This document shows, one piece after another, positions 1 through 9,164 of a DNA stretch of 64,000 nt. The stretch covers positions 434,001 to 498,000 of the forward strand of contig CAWGTT010000002.1 in NCBI GenBank assembly GCA_963825645.1, written 5' to 3'. Origin of the DNA: JADJPO01 sp963825645. GTDB taxonomy: Bacteria; Actinomycetota; Actinomycetes; Actinomycetales; Kineosporiaceae. Below the pieces are notes generated by a model that saw only the letters and a program-made list of their open reading frames with translations, searched no databases and was not told the origin of the DNA. Numbering within the stretch: the first letter of the stretch is position 1; each line of letters opens with the position of its first letter. Both the position numbers and the translations under genes were made by a program.

Positions 1-371
1 TCGGCCACGCCGTAGACGCTGCACGAGGACATGTACACGAAGCGCTGCACACCGGCCGTCTTGGCCAGCTCGGCGAGCCGGACCGAGCCGACGTGGTTGA
101 CCTTGTAGGTGACATCGGGGGCGAGCTGGCCGAGCGGGTCGTTGGACAGCTCGGCCATATGCACGATCGCCTCGACGCCGTCCAGGTCGGCCTCAGCGAT
201 CTCGCGGATGTCCTTGGCCAGGGTGTAGGCCGTCGTGTCGAGACCGTTGAACAGCCATCCGTTCTTGTAGTAACCGGTGTCCACGCCGACCACCTGGTGG
301 CTGCGGCGCAGCAGCTCGGAGGCGAGCAGGCAGCCGAGGTAGCCCTCGGTTCCGGTGACAAGGATCTTCAT
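1..371 (-). CDS. NAD-dependent epimerase/dehydratase, 3' part missing
   Basis: The first about 123 residues of an extended short-chain dehydrogenase acting on nucleotide sugars are present; the gene runs off the left edge. The start is the ATG at 371. A Rossmann dinucleotide motif TGTEGYLG lies at residues 6-13, and the SSCSVYG segment that carries the catalytic Ser/Thr in this family is at the cut end. The YxxxK pair would lie outside the window. It is followed on the same strand side by a glucose-1-phosphate cytidylyltransferase, so it probably modifies an activated deoxysugar for the polysaccharide made here. The exact substrate cannot be told (4,6-dehydratase, epimerase and reductase are all possible). 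Confidence 0.85.
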   Translation of the reverse strand, partial: MKILVTGTEGYLGCLLASELLRRSHQVVGVDTGYYKNGWLFNGLDTTAYTLAKDIREIAEADLDGVEAIVHMAELSNDPLGQLAPDVTYKVNHVGSVRLAELAKTAGVQRFVYMSSCSVYGVA

Positions 372-486
372 CTGGGCCAGTACTCCTATGGTCAGGGCCG
401 TCGGGGCGATCTCGGGTGGTCGTGGAACGGGCGGTGCTCGCGACACCCAGGTGGTGCGGCGGCGTCGGCGGTATCGGGGAAGTCGG

Positions 487-1260
487 TCACCACACCTTCC
501 AGGGCGCCGAGCCGGTGCTCCAGAGATCCTCGAGCATCTGCCGGTCGCGCAGGGTGTCCATCGGCTGCCAGAAGCCGGTGTGCTGGTAGGCGTCGAGCTG
601 CCCGGCCAGGGCCAGCTCCCGCAGCGGCTCCTGCTCCCAGACGGTCGCGTCGTCCTCGATCGCGTCCAGCGCGCTCGGTTCGAGCACGAAGTAACCCCCG
701 TTGATCCAGGCACCGTCACCTTGCGGCTTCTCGCTGAAGTGATCGATCTGGGTCTGGCCCGAATGCATCACCACCGAACCGAACCGACCGGGCGGCTGGA
801 CGACCGTCATGGTGACCTTGCGTCCCTGACGCCTGTGATGCGAGATCGTCGCCGCGACGTCGACGTCGGCGACCCCGTCGCCGTAGGTCATGCAGAAGGC
901 CTCGTCGCCGAGCAGATGACGCACCCGCCGTAGACGGCCACCGGTCATCGTCCGCGCCCCGGTGTCGATGAGAGTGACCCGCCACGGCTCCGAGCGCGGT
1001 GCGTGGAACTCGACCTCGTTCTTGGCGAGGTCGAAGGTGACGTCGTTCACGCGCAGGTAGTAGGAGGAGAACCACTCCTTGATCACGTCGCCGAGGTACC
1101 CGCAACACACGACGAAGTCGTTGATCCCGTGATGGGAGTACGTCTTCATGATGTGCCACAGGATGGGGTACCCACCGATCTTCACCATCGGTTTGGGACG
1201 CACCGACGTCTCTTCGCTCAGTCGGGTTCCCAACCCGCCGGCGAGGATCACTGCCTTCAT
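487..1260 (-). CDS. rfbF: Glucose-1-phosphate cytidylyltransferase
   Basis: A 257-residue nucleotidyltransferase, the usual length for RfbF. It makes CDP-glucose from glucose-1-phosphate and CTP, the first step to CDP-linked 3,6-dideoxy or branched sugars. The N-terminal signature GGLGTRL (residues 8-14), with RPKPMV just after it, binds the nucleotide. The metal-binding block TYGDGVAD lies at 125-132. A GAGGGG Shine-Dalgarno stretch precedes the ATG. Transcription runs from the sugar transferase gene through this one towards the epimerase, with gaps of 73 and 115 bp. A CDP-glucose 4,6-dehydratase would be expected in the part of the cluster beyond the left edge. Confidence 0.9.
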   Translation of the reverse strand: MKAVILAGGLGTRLSEETSVRPKPMVKIGGYPILWHIMKTYSHHGINDFVVCCGYLGDVIKEWFSSYYLRVNDVTFDLAKNEVEFHAPRSEPWRVTLIDTGARTMTGGRLRRVRHLLGDEAFCMTYGDGVADVDVAATISHHRRQGRKVTMTVVQPPGRFGSVVMHSGQTQIDHFSEKPQGDGAWINGGYFVLEPSALDAIEDDATVWEQEPLRELALAGQLDAYQHTGFWQPMDTLRDRQMLEDLWSTGSAPWKVW

Positions 1261-1333
1261 AGACGAACCCCTCGAGACAGTCGCGGTCGGAGCACCGCGA
1301 CGGGATGCCCGACAGCTGGACGACCGGCGACGC

Positions 1334-2968
1334 TCAGCCGCCGTCGCCGCGGATGACCGACCCCACCGTACGCAACATGATCTTCACGTCGAACCACAGG
1401 GACCAGTTCTCGATGTAGTAGTTGTCGAACCGCGCTCGGTCCGCGATCGACGTGTCCCCGCGCAGGCCGTTGATCTGCGCCCATCCGGTCAGTCCGGAAG
1501 GAACCCGGTGCCGGGCGACGTAGCGCGGGTAAGCCTCGCAGAACTGGTCGACGAAGTGCGGCCGCTCCGGCCGCGGACCGACCAGGCTCATCTCACCCTT
1601 GAGGATGTTGATCAGCTGGGGCAGCTCGTCGACGGAGGACTTGCGCAGGAACCTCCCGACAGGACCGAGCCGGTCGTCGTGAGCGACGTTCCAGTTCGTC
1701 TGCGACTCGGTCTCGTCCACCGGCTTGAGCGAGCGGAACTTCATCACGTAGAAGCGCCGGCCGTCCACGCCCACCCGCTCCTGCCGGAAGATGATCCCCG
1801 GACCGCCCTCGAGCCGGACCGCCAGCGCTGCGATCAGCATGATCGGTGAGAGCAGGATCAGCGCCACCGAGGAGACCAGGAGGTCGAAGGCCCGCTTGAC
1901 CTGCCAGCCCCGGCTGCGTCGCGCCGCGCGCCGCAGCCGCACCAACGGCATGCCCCAGACCGTGTCCATGTCGTCGCTGACGTGGTGCAGCTCGAACAAC
2001 CGCGGCACCATGAAGATCTCGGTGTCGAGCCGGTCGCAGGTGCGGATCACATCGACCATCGCCGACTCGCGCATCGACCCGAAGGCGACGACCACGTTGT
2101 TCACGTTGTGGTCGGTGAGCACGTGGTAGAGCGCGTCGGTGCCGCCGAGGATCGGCAGCGGGAGCTCCTTGGGCCCCAGCCAGGGATCGGAGTCGAGGAA
2201 GCCGATCGGATGCAGCCCGTACTCGGGGTGGTCGAGCAGGATGTCGGCGATCTGGGCACCTACCCGACCGGCGCCGAGGATCAGGGTGCGATGGACGACC
2301 CGACGGCTGCGGCGCAGGCTGCGCACGACGGCATACCCGACCGCTCGGAAGGCCAGCAGGAGGACCAGGCTGACCGCTGCCGCCCCCACGACGTTCCACT
2401 TGACCAGCACCAGGTCCCAGCGCAGCTGCGTGAAGGCGGCCTGGAACAGGCTGGTGATGGCCACCGCGGCCAGCCAGCGGCCGACCAGCTGGGGGGCGTC
2501 GTCGAGCAGTGACATCGACAGGCGGGACCGGTACAGGTGAGCCAGGGAGAACAACCCGATCAGCACCGCGGCGAAGACCAGGTTCACCCGCCCGACCGCA
2601 CCGATCGCCAGGCCCCCGACCAGAACCGCGAGCAGGTCGCAGGTCACCAGCAACGGCTGGACGCCGTATCGGCCGAGCCAGTCCTCTCGGCGGCGCGCGC
2701 GCAGACTGGGGGGCGGCGCCGGCGCGGCGCCCGGCTCGGGCAGCAGGACGAGCTCGTCGGCCCCGGTGGTCCGTGGTGCGGGAGCGGTTACCGAGCCCGT
2801 ACCCGCCGCCGGCCGGTAGGGGGTGGACGTCGCCGCTGGGCCCTCGCCGTTGGGTCCGGACCTCAACACGGCGCCAGGTTGCGGGGCGCCGGTCAAGTCG
2901 ATCATGAGATGGCGTCCCGACACCGAGGGGCCCTCTTCAGACCCGACATTGCTGTCGGTAGTGCCCAC
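1334..2968 (-). CDS. Polyprenyl-phosphate sugar phosphotransferase (WcaJ/WbaP type)
   Basis: A 544-residue initiating enzyme of exopolysaccharide synthesis. It moves a sugar-1-phosphate from a UDP-sugar to undecaprenyl phosphate at the membrane. After a proline-rich cytoplasmic tail of about 100 residues come several N-terminal membrane helices, a Rossmann-like middle part (LILGAGRVGAQ) and the C-terminal bacterial sugar transferase domain from about residue 355. That domain has a membrane hairpin followed by MKFRSL, VDELPQL and SLVGPRPE, the family catalytic blocks. The GTG start at 2968 has AGGAGA a few bases upstream. A sigma70-like promoter overlapping a palindrome lies about 110 bp upstream, so this is probably the first gene of the transcript that includes rfbF and the epimerase. 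Confidence 0.93.
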   Translation of the reverse strand: MGTTDSNVGSEEGPSVSGRHLMIDLTGAPQPGAVLRSGPNGEGPAATSTPYRPAAGTGSVTAPAPRTTGADELVLLPEPGAAPAPPPSLRARRREDWLGRYGVQPLLVTCDLLAVLVGGLAIGAVGRVNLVFAAVLIGLFSLAHLYRSRLSMSLLDDAPQLVGRWLAAVAITSLFQAAFTQLRWDLVLVKWNVVGAAAVSLVLLLAFRAVGYAVVRSLRRSRRVVHRTLILGAGRVGAQIADILLDHPEYGLHPIGFLDSDPWLGPKELPLPILGGTDALYHVLTDHNVNNVVVAFGSMRESAMVDVIRTCDRLDTEIFMVPRLFELHHVSDDMDTVWGMPLVRLRRAARRSRGWQVKRAFDLLVSSVALILLSPIMLIAALAVRLEGGPGIIFRQERVGVDGRRFYVMKFRSLKPVDETESQTNWNVAHDDRLGPVGRFLRKSSVDELPQLINILKGEMSLVGPRPERPHFVDQFCEAYPRYVARHRVPSGLTGWAQINGLRGDTSIADRARFDNYYIENWSLWFDVKIMLRTVGSVIRGDGG

Positions 2969-3079
2969 AGTCGCTCTCCTACCCCTTCCGGGATCCGGCT
3001 CGTGGTCGGCTCACACGATCACGCGGCTCTGGAACGTCCGGCCCTCGTCGGCAACGGTTCGGTAACACGCTCAGCCGAG

Positions 3080-3117
3080 ACTATCCACACCACCTGCCGA
3101 TGTCCCAAACATGGGAC
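3080..3117 (-). promoter_or_regulatory. Putative promoter with overlapping palindromic operator
   Basis: Read on the minus strand, TTGGGA (3108-3103) and GATAGT (3085-3080) are separated by 17 bp, a fair sigma70-like promoter. The -35 box is embedded in the inverted repeat GTCCCA-N4-TGGGAC (3102-3117), so a bound dimer would block it. It lies about 110 bp upstream of the sugar transferase start. The gap 2969-3259 holds no other feature I can see. The assignment rests on spacing and symmetry only. Confidence 0.4.
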
Positions 3118-3259
3118 TATTGACGCGAAACAATTCGGTGCGTGATTCCGCAGGTCAGGCGGGGTAACCACGCACGGGACGCATCCTCGAGAACCGGACG
3201 AGTCGTCGCCCCTCCGCTCGCACTCGGCAACGGTCAGTGACGAGTCGGCCGGAAAAAGC

Positions 3260-4222
3260 TCACTCAGTGTCGCGGATCTCGGTCACAGGTCCGAGCTCGA
3301 CCCGCCGTCCACAGTTCGCCGAGCGCGAACCGCGCAGGTCTTCCAGCCGCCCGCGGTGGCCACGATGCCAACCGAACTGCCAGATCAGCCGGCCGACGCT
3401 CGGGGACTCGCCCGTCCAGGCCCGCACCAGCGCGGCCGGTCCGCGCCCGGCGGAGGAGCTGACGGCGGCGATCGGCGCCTCATCGGGGTCGCGGGCGGAG
3501 CAGTCGCCGTAGCGGCACTCCAGCAGAGCGTAGGCCGCGCCGTACGCCTGCCCCTGACGAAACATGTCCCGGCGTGAGGACCGCAGTCTCACGTGGACCA
3601 CCGCGTCGTGCACGTAGTGCAGGGACACCCCCAGCTCGAGCTGAACCCGCCAGCTCAGGTCGGTGTCCTCCAGGCAGGCGATGGTCGGGTCGAAGCCTGC
3701 GACCCGGCGGAACAGCTCGCGGTGGATCCCCATGTTGCCGGCTCCGGCGTGTGGCAGGTGCAGCACCTCCGGTGAGGTCTGCAACCCCTCCTGTTGGTCC
3801 AGGGTGCGTGAGCGCAACGCTCGCGCTTTGTTCAGCCGCGTGCCGTCGAAGCGGCCGCCGACGAATCCGTACCGCTCCAACGCCTCGGCCATCGCGGCCA
3901 GCCAGCCGTCGCCGACGACGTCGTCAGCGTCGCAGAACGCCAGCCAGCGTCCCCGGGCCTTCTCCGCCCCGACGTTGCGCGCCGCACCGGGGCCGCGGGT
4001 GGCCGAGGCGTCGAGAAGGCTCAGCGGCAGCCGGGCGCCGAAGCGCTGGACCTGGTCCTGCACCACCTGCGCGGTGGCGTCGGTGGACCCGTTGTCGCAG
4101 ACGAGCACCTCGTAGGGCACCGGACATGACTGTTCGGCCAACGCCGCGAGCTGCTCGCCGATGGTTTCTGCAGCGTTCAGACACGCGATGACGACAGTGA
4201 GGTCGACCCCGTCCTCACTCAC
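3260..4222 (-). CDS. Glycosyltransferase family 2
   Basis: A GT-A fold inverting glycosyltransferase of about 320 residues. The N-terminal block VVIACLNAAETIGEQ, then CDNGSTD and the DxD-type metal site FCDADD, are standard for GT2. The later ACLEDTDLSWR carries the ED acceptor-site motif. It should add one sugar to the undecaprenyl-linked repeat unit on the cytoplasmic face. Two in-frame GTG codons compete for the start; the one at 4222 has GAGGAG eight bases upstream, whereas the GTG at 4228 is too close to it. The gene is divergent from the polysaccharide deacetylase. Donor and acceptor are unknown. Confidence 0.88.
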   Translation of the reverse strand: MSEDGVDLTVVIACLNAAETIGEQLAALAEQSCPVPYEVLVCDNGSTDATAQVVQDQVQRFGARLPLSLLDASATRGPGAARNVGAEKARGRWLAFCDADDVVGDGWLAAMAEALERYGFVGGRFDGTRLNKARALRSRTLDQQEGLQTSPEVLHLPHAGAGNMGIHRELFRRVAGFDPTIACLEDTDLSWRVQLELGVSLHYVHDAVVHVRLRSSRRDMFRQGQAYGAAYALLECRYGDCSARDPDEAPIAAVSSSAGRGPAALVRAWTGESPSVGRLIWQFGWHRGHRGRLEDLRGSRSANCGRRVELGPVTEIRDTE

Positions 4223-4240
4223 TGACACGCCTCCTCACTG

Positions 4241-5161
4241 GTGGGCTTCGGTGCGTCCTGCGTCGCCCGCCACATGGCCGGCCCGGACCCACGCTCGGCT
4301 CCATGGTGTACATCTGGTGCGGTGAAGCGATCTGCGACCACCGTTTTGGTTCGCGAACGTGACCTGGGCGACCACGCCGACCCGGGGCCGCGCTCTCTGC
4401 CAGGCCCGGGACGGCTGATTCGACGGGCCAGGCCGTTTCTGCTTCCGCTCAGCTCGGCGATGCGGGTGCACACCGACGACAGAGTGCTGGCGCTGACCTA
4501 CGACGACGGTCCGCACCCGGAGCACACTGCGCACATTCTCGCGGAGCTGGCGGCGCGGGGGGTGCGGGCCACCTTCTTCGTGCTGACCGATCGAGCCGAG
4601 GAGTCCCCGGCGATGGTCCGGGAGATGCTGGAGGCCGGGCACGAGATCGCCCTGCACGGGATCGACCACACCCGGCTCACCGAGGTGTCCTGGCTGCGGG
4701 CCGTGCGCTGCATCCGTCGCGGAAAGCGACGCCTGGAGCGCGTCACCGGACGGCCTGTGACGATGTACCGCCCCACCTACGGGGCGCAGGGCCTGGCCCA
4801 GTTCCTCACCGCTCGGTTGCTCGGCATGGATGTCGTGTACTGGACTGCGTGGGCGCAGGACTGGTTCGACGACAGCGCCGAGGCGGTCGCCGAACGGGCT
4901 GTCCGGGCCAGGCATCCGGGCGCCGTCCTTCTTCTCCACGACACCACCGACGACACCGACGAACGCGCCCGGCCGACCTTCTCGCGCGGTGAGGTGACCG
5001 CACGGGTGCTGGACGCGCTGACGGCCGACGGCTACCGCGTCGTCCCCGCCGGTGAGCTGATGTCGGGCTACCCCGTCGTCCGGGCGGTGACCACCCAGCG
5101 GCCTTGGGTCAGCCTGCGACGTGGCGTGGCTTACCTTCTGCACCGCGCAACACCCCCCTGA
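4241..5161 (+). CDS. Polysaccharide deacetylase (carbohydrate esterase 4)
   Basis: A NodB-homology domain protein that should remove N- or O-acetyl groups from a cell-surface polysaccharide. The metal-binding and catalytic blocks are TYDDGPH, then HGIDH, YRPTYG and the late LLLHD. The conserved domain begins about 85 residues in. The N-terminus is arginine-rich and has no clear signal peptide. The start is therefore uncertain; GTG codons at 4241 and 4322 and the ATG at 4460 are all in frame. Its 3' end overlaps the convergent flippase gene by 53 bp. Its place in the locus suggests it tailors the exported polymer or peptidoglycan at the cell surface, which would need export not obvious in the sequence. 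Confidence 0.88.
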   Translation: MGFGASCVARHMAGPDPRSAPWCTSGAVKRSATTVLVRERDLGDHADPGPRSLPGPGRLIRRARPFLLPLSSAMRVHTDDRVLALTYDDGPHPEHTAHILAELAARGVRATFFVLTDRAEESPAMVREMLEAGHEIALHGIDHTRLTEVSWLRAVRCIRRGKRRLERVTGRPVTMYRPTYGAQGLAQFLTARLLGMDVVYWTAWAQDWFDDSAEAVAERAVRARHPGAVLLLHDTTDDTDERARPTFSRGEVTARVLDALTADGYRVVPAGELMSGYPVVRAVTTQRPWVSLRRGVAYLLHRATPP

Positions 5162-6473
5162 GCGTCAGGTACCACAGGGGGACCAGGCTGACCTGGTCGA
5201 GGCACATGCCCCAGGCGGCGCCCACCGCGCCACCGATCAGGGCGCCCCCGATCATCAGCGCGAACACCAGCGGGGCCTCCACGACCATGATCCGGAACGT
5301 GCGGCGGGCCAGGCCCATGGCGTAGATGACGATCGCGCAGCCCTGACACGACATGCCGGCAGTGGCTCCGATGGCCATCGGCAGCAGCACCTCGCGCGCG
5401 CCGTCCCAGTTCGACCGGAACAGGAACTCACCGATTTCACGCGGCAGGAGGAGGAGCACCGCTGAGTAGGTCAGGGCCACGGTGGCCATGAAGCCGCCGA
5501 TCCCGAGCGCGACCTTCCAGCGCTGGCGAGAGGACAGCCACCCCCGCTTGGACAGCTCCGGCAGTGCGAAGGTCTGTAGCGCGGTGGCGAGCATGTTGAG
5601 CGGACCGAGCACCACCTGAGCCGCCCGGAAGGCGCCGATGATCGCCAGGCCCTCGCTCCCGCCGATCAGCGCACCGACGGCGAGGATGCCGCCCTGGAAG
5701 GCGCCGGCCCCGAGCAGGTACTCGGCGAGCAGGTATCCGGACAGGTCGCGGTGCTCGTGCATCCAGGACCGCACCCCACCAAGAGTCGGCAGGACGCGCA
5801 GCTGGGCCAGGGCGACCATCACGCACACCCCGGCTGCCCCACCCCAGATCAGGATCAGCGACGGCGCGCTCGCCAGGCCTGCGCCGACCACCACCGCGAT
5901 GCCGACGAACTGGATCACGGCCCACAGGGCGTCGTTGGCGGCGGCCATCTTGGCCTTGCCGCGAGCAAAGAAGATCAACCGGCAGGCGTCCTGCAGCAGC
6001 AGGAACGGCAGCATGGCGCCGACCGCGATCAGGCTCGGACCGAGGCGCCCGCCGAGTGCCAGACCGGTCACGATGCAGCCGGCGGCGCCGAGCAGGCCCA
6101 CACCCAGCGCGGTGCCCAGCGCCCTGGACTTGCCCGAGAGCAGATGCGCACCGGACGCGCTGCTGTACCGGATGCTCATCGGCTGGCCGACCAGGGCGCG
6201 CTCGATGCCGATGAACACGCTGAAGACCAGGAACGAGGCGGCGAACGCGCCGAACCCCGCCACCCCGACGGTCCGGGCGACCAGGATGTTCAGCACCGAG
6301 TTGGTCAGCGCCGAGAGCACCTGGTCGATCACGTTCCAGCTCGCCAGCCGGATCAGACGCAGATGGCGGCGCGGCCCCTTGGAGGACTCGCGCGAACCCT
6401 TCGACGCTGTTGCTGAGGCGAAGGCGCCCTGTTGGCGCAATGCTCCGGCATCCTCGTGCGTCGGATCACTCAC
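5109..6473 (-). CDS. Polysaccharide flippase (Wzx-like, MATE/MOP superfamily)
   Basis: About 454 residues with roughly 12-14 hydrophobic segments spread over the whole chain, the pattern of Wzx/RfbX exporters that flip undecaprenyl-linked repeat units across the membrane. No short catalytic motif defines the family, so the call rests on topology and on neighbours (initiating transferase, glycosyltransferases, polymerase, Wzz). I prefer the GTG at 6473 (VSDPTHEDAG), preceded by AGAGGACGG. An upstream in-frame extension to 6596 is arginine-rich and unlikely to be translated. The 3' end overlaps the deacetylase gene tail to tail. Confidence 0.82.
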   Translation of the reverse strand: MSDPTHEDAGALRQQGAFASATASKGSRESSKGPRRHLRLIRLASWNVIDQVLSALTNSVLNILVARTVGVAGFGAFAASFLVFSVFIGIERALVGQPMSIRYSSASGAHLLSGKSRALGTALGVGLLGAAGCIVTGLALGGRLGPSLIAVGAMLPFLLLQDACRLIFFARGKAKMAAANDALWAVIQFVGIAVVVGAGLASAPSLILIWGGAAGVCVMVALAQLRVLPTLGGVRSWMHEHRDLSGYLLAEYLLGAGAFQGGILAVGALIGGSEGLAIIGAFRAAQVVLGPLNMLATALQTFALPELSKRGWLSSRQRWKVALGIGGFMATVALTYSAVLLLLPREIGEFLFRSNWDGAREVLLPMAIGATAGMSCQGCAIVIYAMGLARRTFRIMVVEAPLVFALMIGGALIGGAVGAAWGMCLDQVSLVPLWYLTLRGVLRGAEGKPRHVAG

Positions 6474-6612
6474 CGTTCGCCGGTCCGTCCTCTGGGCTGC
6501 CCATGCTCCTAGGAAGGGTAACCGGCCCTCAGCCCGGCGACCGCACCCGCTTGGGGTGCGGCCCACGGACCTCGGTGAGTGGGCGACGCCAGCCACGCGC
6601 GATCGCGTCGAA

Positions 6613-6661
6613 GGTGAGGTTCTGACCCGGTATGGCAGTCAGTTCGGGTCAGAACCTCACC
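6613..6661. repeat. 17-bp perfect inverted repeat (intergenic hairpin)
   Basis: Arms 6613-6629 and 6645-6661 are perfect reverse complements (core GTGAGGTTCTGACCC) around a 15-nt loop. It sits 10 bp after the stop of the glycanase gene and upstream of the flippase start, so an RNA hairpin between the two genes could terminate or stabilise the message. No T-run follows. A related but imperfect hairpin with GTGAGGTTCGGACCC lies at 44135-44170. Confidence 0.75.
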
Positions 6662-6671
6662 CTCGTCTCGA

Positions 6672-7778
6672 TCAGAAGTACTTCAGATAGGCCGCTGACG
6701 CCTTGGGCATCTGCACCGGGCTGAAGATGGCGTTCTTGATGTACGGGTCCGGCTCGTTGAAGTAGCACTCGAAGACGAGCACATCGCGGTTGGCCATGAA
6801 GAAGTCGTGCATCTTCTGGACGAAGTAGGGGTTGTCCCCGCCGCCCGCCGCCGCTCCCGAGGTTCCCCACTCCGGCACCGCGAAGCCCTTGCGGTGGGCG
6901 CGGGCGAAGGCCGCCGCATCGGCCAGTCCCGGACCCTTGACCGGCCGCATCGCCGTCGACCAGCTCAGCGAGTTGCGGGCGATCATCTGCCAGTGGTCGT
7001 AGTGGTCCATCGAGATGCCGTCGACGTACAGGTCACCCGGGTAGAGCAGGGTCAGCGCGTCCATGCGGTTGCGCTGGCCGGGCAGCCCGAACCCCGAGGA
7101 CGTGTCGAACCAGAAGGTCAGCGACGGCGTCTCGGCGTTCATGATCTTCACGACGCGCTGGAAGGCGGCACGGAACTTCGGAGCGGTCGCAGCCGTAGCA
7201 CCCCAGGCGAACCAGTCGCCGTTGGCCTCCAGCCCGACCCGGATCGCCGCGTCGCCGAAACCTCCCTGGCGCAGGTCACGGGCGATCTTGCGGAAGACGG
7301 CGTCGTTGGCGCCGGAGAGAACGTCGTTCCACTGGCCGCGTCGGTTGTTCGGCAGCAGCGGCAGCCCGTAGGCCAGCCGGCCCTTGTAGCCCTTCATGAC
7401 CTGTGAGGTCCAGGCGCTGTCGGCCATCTCCGCCCAGGTGTTGTACCCGGGGTAGACGGTGACGAAGTCGAACGGGTGTCCGGCCCACTTCTCGGCCTGC
7501 GCCGTCCGGGTTGCCGACATCCCCTGGCCGGTCCAGATCCCGCTGTGCCAAGCCATGCCGGATCGCGGCGTGCCATAGATCGCCCGGGCCATCCGTCCGG
7601 ACGATGCGGCGCTCGGTGAGCTTCTCGGCGAGGTGCCGGCGGTCTTCCCCACGGTGCGGGAGACACCGCGGCCGAACGGCTCGGCGTGGGCCTGCTCCGG
7701 AGCCAGGAGCCCTCCTGCGGCCAGGCTCAGACAGACGGCTGCCGCCGTCGCGAGCTTGTGGAACAGAGTGCAGCGCAC
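6672..7778 (-). CDS. Secreted GH26-like glycoside hydrolase (paralogue A)
   Basis: A secreted protein of about 368 residues resembling family 26 beta-mannanases or exopolysaccharide-associated glycanases. The acid/base glutamate is probably in GLEANGDWF and the nucleophile in VPEWG. YGLPLLP, FDTSSG and YPGDLY are further blocks shared with the paralogue at 13229-14455. From the GTG at 7778 (GGGGG a few bases upstream) the N-terminus is a good Sec signal peptide ending in AHA before EPFGRG; an upstream extension to 7859 would spoil it. It may trim or release the polymer produced by this locus. Substrate specificity is inference. Confidence 0.75.
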   Translation of the reverse strand: MRCTLFHKLATAAAVCLSLAAGGLLAPEQAHAEPFGRGVSRTVGKTAGTSPRSSPSAASSGRMARAIYGTPRSGMAWHSGIWTGQGMSATRTAQAEKWAGHPFDFVTVYPGYNTWAEMADSAWTSQVMKGYKGRLAYGLPLLPNNRRGQWNDVLSGANDAVFRKIARDLRQGGFGDAAIRVGLEANGDWFAWGATAATAPKFRAAFQRVVKIMNAETPSLTFWFDTSSGFGLPGQRNRMDALTLLYPGDLYVDGISMDHYDHWQMIARNSLSWSTAMRPVKGPGLADAAAFARAHRKGFAVPEWGTSGAAAGGGDNPYFVQKMHDFFMANRDVLVFECYFNEPDPYIKNAIFSPVQMPKASAAYLKYF

Positions 7779-7961
7779 CGGGAACCCCCATCGGACGACG
7801 ACTCGACGTCTAGGGGTTCGGAGCGTGTGAGGCGGAGTCTGAAGGAGTCGGCGGACCAATCACCCCAAGCGCAGCAATGCCGCTTACCCACGGTGAGGAC
7901 CGCGCGCACGCACGCGGCCGGCTCGCTCAGGCGTGTGCCGCCAGCCGGTCGGCAGGCGAGG

Positions 7962-9164
7962 TCAGCGGGCCCGGACGTCCTTGGACCGCATGCCGGTCGA
8001 GCGGTCGACCGGCTGCTCGGGACGCCGCTGGGCCGGCTGAGAATCGCGCACCGCGCTCGGAGCCGGCGGCGGCTGCGGGCGTGCCACGGCGGGTGGCAGC
8101 TTGGCGCTCGCCGTGGCGGGCGGCAGCCGGAACAGCAGCCCCTCGAGGACGCCCAGGCCCCACCCGACATGCATTGCCGCGAAGGCGGCTGCCAGGCGCA
8201 CCGGTCCGGGGCGGCGCGGCGACCGCTCACCCGTCCGGTCGGCGGCCGCAGGGGTGAGGGCGGAGTCGGGCACCGGCGGTTCGTCGATCGGGGCCGCGCT
8301 GCGCCGGGTGAGCAGGCTGGCGGCGGCCAGGGCCAGCAGGTAGGGAGCGACAACGATCAGGGTGATCGGCCAGAGCCCCACCACGGCCGTGATCGCAGCG
8401 AGCACGAGACCGGCGACCAGCGCCGGCGGCGCCAGATGGCGTACCCGGACCGCGTGCCGTCCGTTCTTGAGCACCATTGCGGCCTTGCCACGGCCGTACC
8501 GGCGGTACTGGCGGGCCAGATCCGGCACCGACTCCCGGACGTGCCAGTAGATGCTCATCGCCGGGTCGAACCAGATCCGGTGACCGCCGGCCAGGATCCG
8601 GTGGTCGAGGTCGACGTCCTCGTTGACCAGGAGGTTCTCGTCCCAACCGCCGACCTCGCGCAGGACGTCGACGCGGAAGACGCCGAACGAGGCGTGGTCG
8701 GTGTCCTGGGCCTCGTCGGCGTAATGGTTGATCGAGTCACCGACGCCGAACCGGCTGGACAGGGCGGTGGCAACGGCCACCCCGCCCCGGGTCCGGGCCA
8801 CCCCGATCCGCCGCCCGCCGACCGCCGCAATCCCCGGATCGGACTCGAGGGTGAGGACTGCCCGCTCCAGGTAGCTGTCGCTGACCGAGGCGTGCCCGTC
8901 GACCCGGGCGAGGTAGCGGCCTGACGCCTGGTCAAGGGCGATGTTGAGCGCGTGCGGGATGGTCCGGTCCGCGTTGCGCAGCACCCTGACCCGCTTCTCC
9001 CGTGCGGCGATGCCCTGCACGGTCGCCATCGTGCCGTCCGTGGAGTCACCGTCGACGACCAGCAGCTCGATGTCGTCGAACGTCTGGGCGAGTACCGAGC
9101 GCACGGCGTCGGCGATACTGCGCTCTTCGTTGAGCACAGGCATCACGACGGTGACCACGGTCAT
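7962..9164 (-). CDS. Glycosyltransferase family 2, membrane-anchored
   Basis: A 400-residue GT2. The domain has VVMPVLNEERSI, VVDGDSTDGT and ARVDGHASV in order, then the acceptor-site block LLVNEDVDLDHRI. After the catalytic domain two hydrophobic stretches (about residues 240-285) and a proline-rich cytoplasmic tail follow, as in succinoglycan-synthesis ExoA-like enzymes. The ATG overlaps the stop of the upstream polymerase gene by four bases (ATGA at 9161-9164), so the two are translationally coupled. It probably adds a sugar to the lipid-linked repeat unit. Confidence 0.88.
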   Translation of the reverse strand: MTVVTVVMPVLNEERSIADAVRSVLAQTFDDIELLVVDGDSTDGTMATVQGIAAREKRVRVLRNADRTIPHALNIALDQASGRYLARVDGHASVSDSYLERAVLTLESDPGIAAVGGRRIGVARTRGGVAVATALSSRFGVGDSINHYADEAQDTDHASFGVFRVDVLREVGGWDENLLVNEDVDLDHRILAGGHRIWFDPAMSIYWHVRESVPDLARQYRRYGRGKAAMVLKNGRHAVRVRHLAPPALVAGLVLAAITAVVGLWPITLIVVAPYLLALAAASLLTRRSAAPIDEPPVPDSALTPAAADRTGERSPRRPGPVRLAAAFAAMHVGWGLGVLEGLLFRLPPATASAKLPPAVARPQPPPAPSAVRDSQPAQRRPEQPVDRSTGMRSKDVRAR

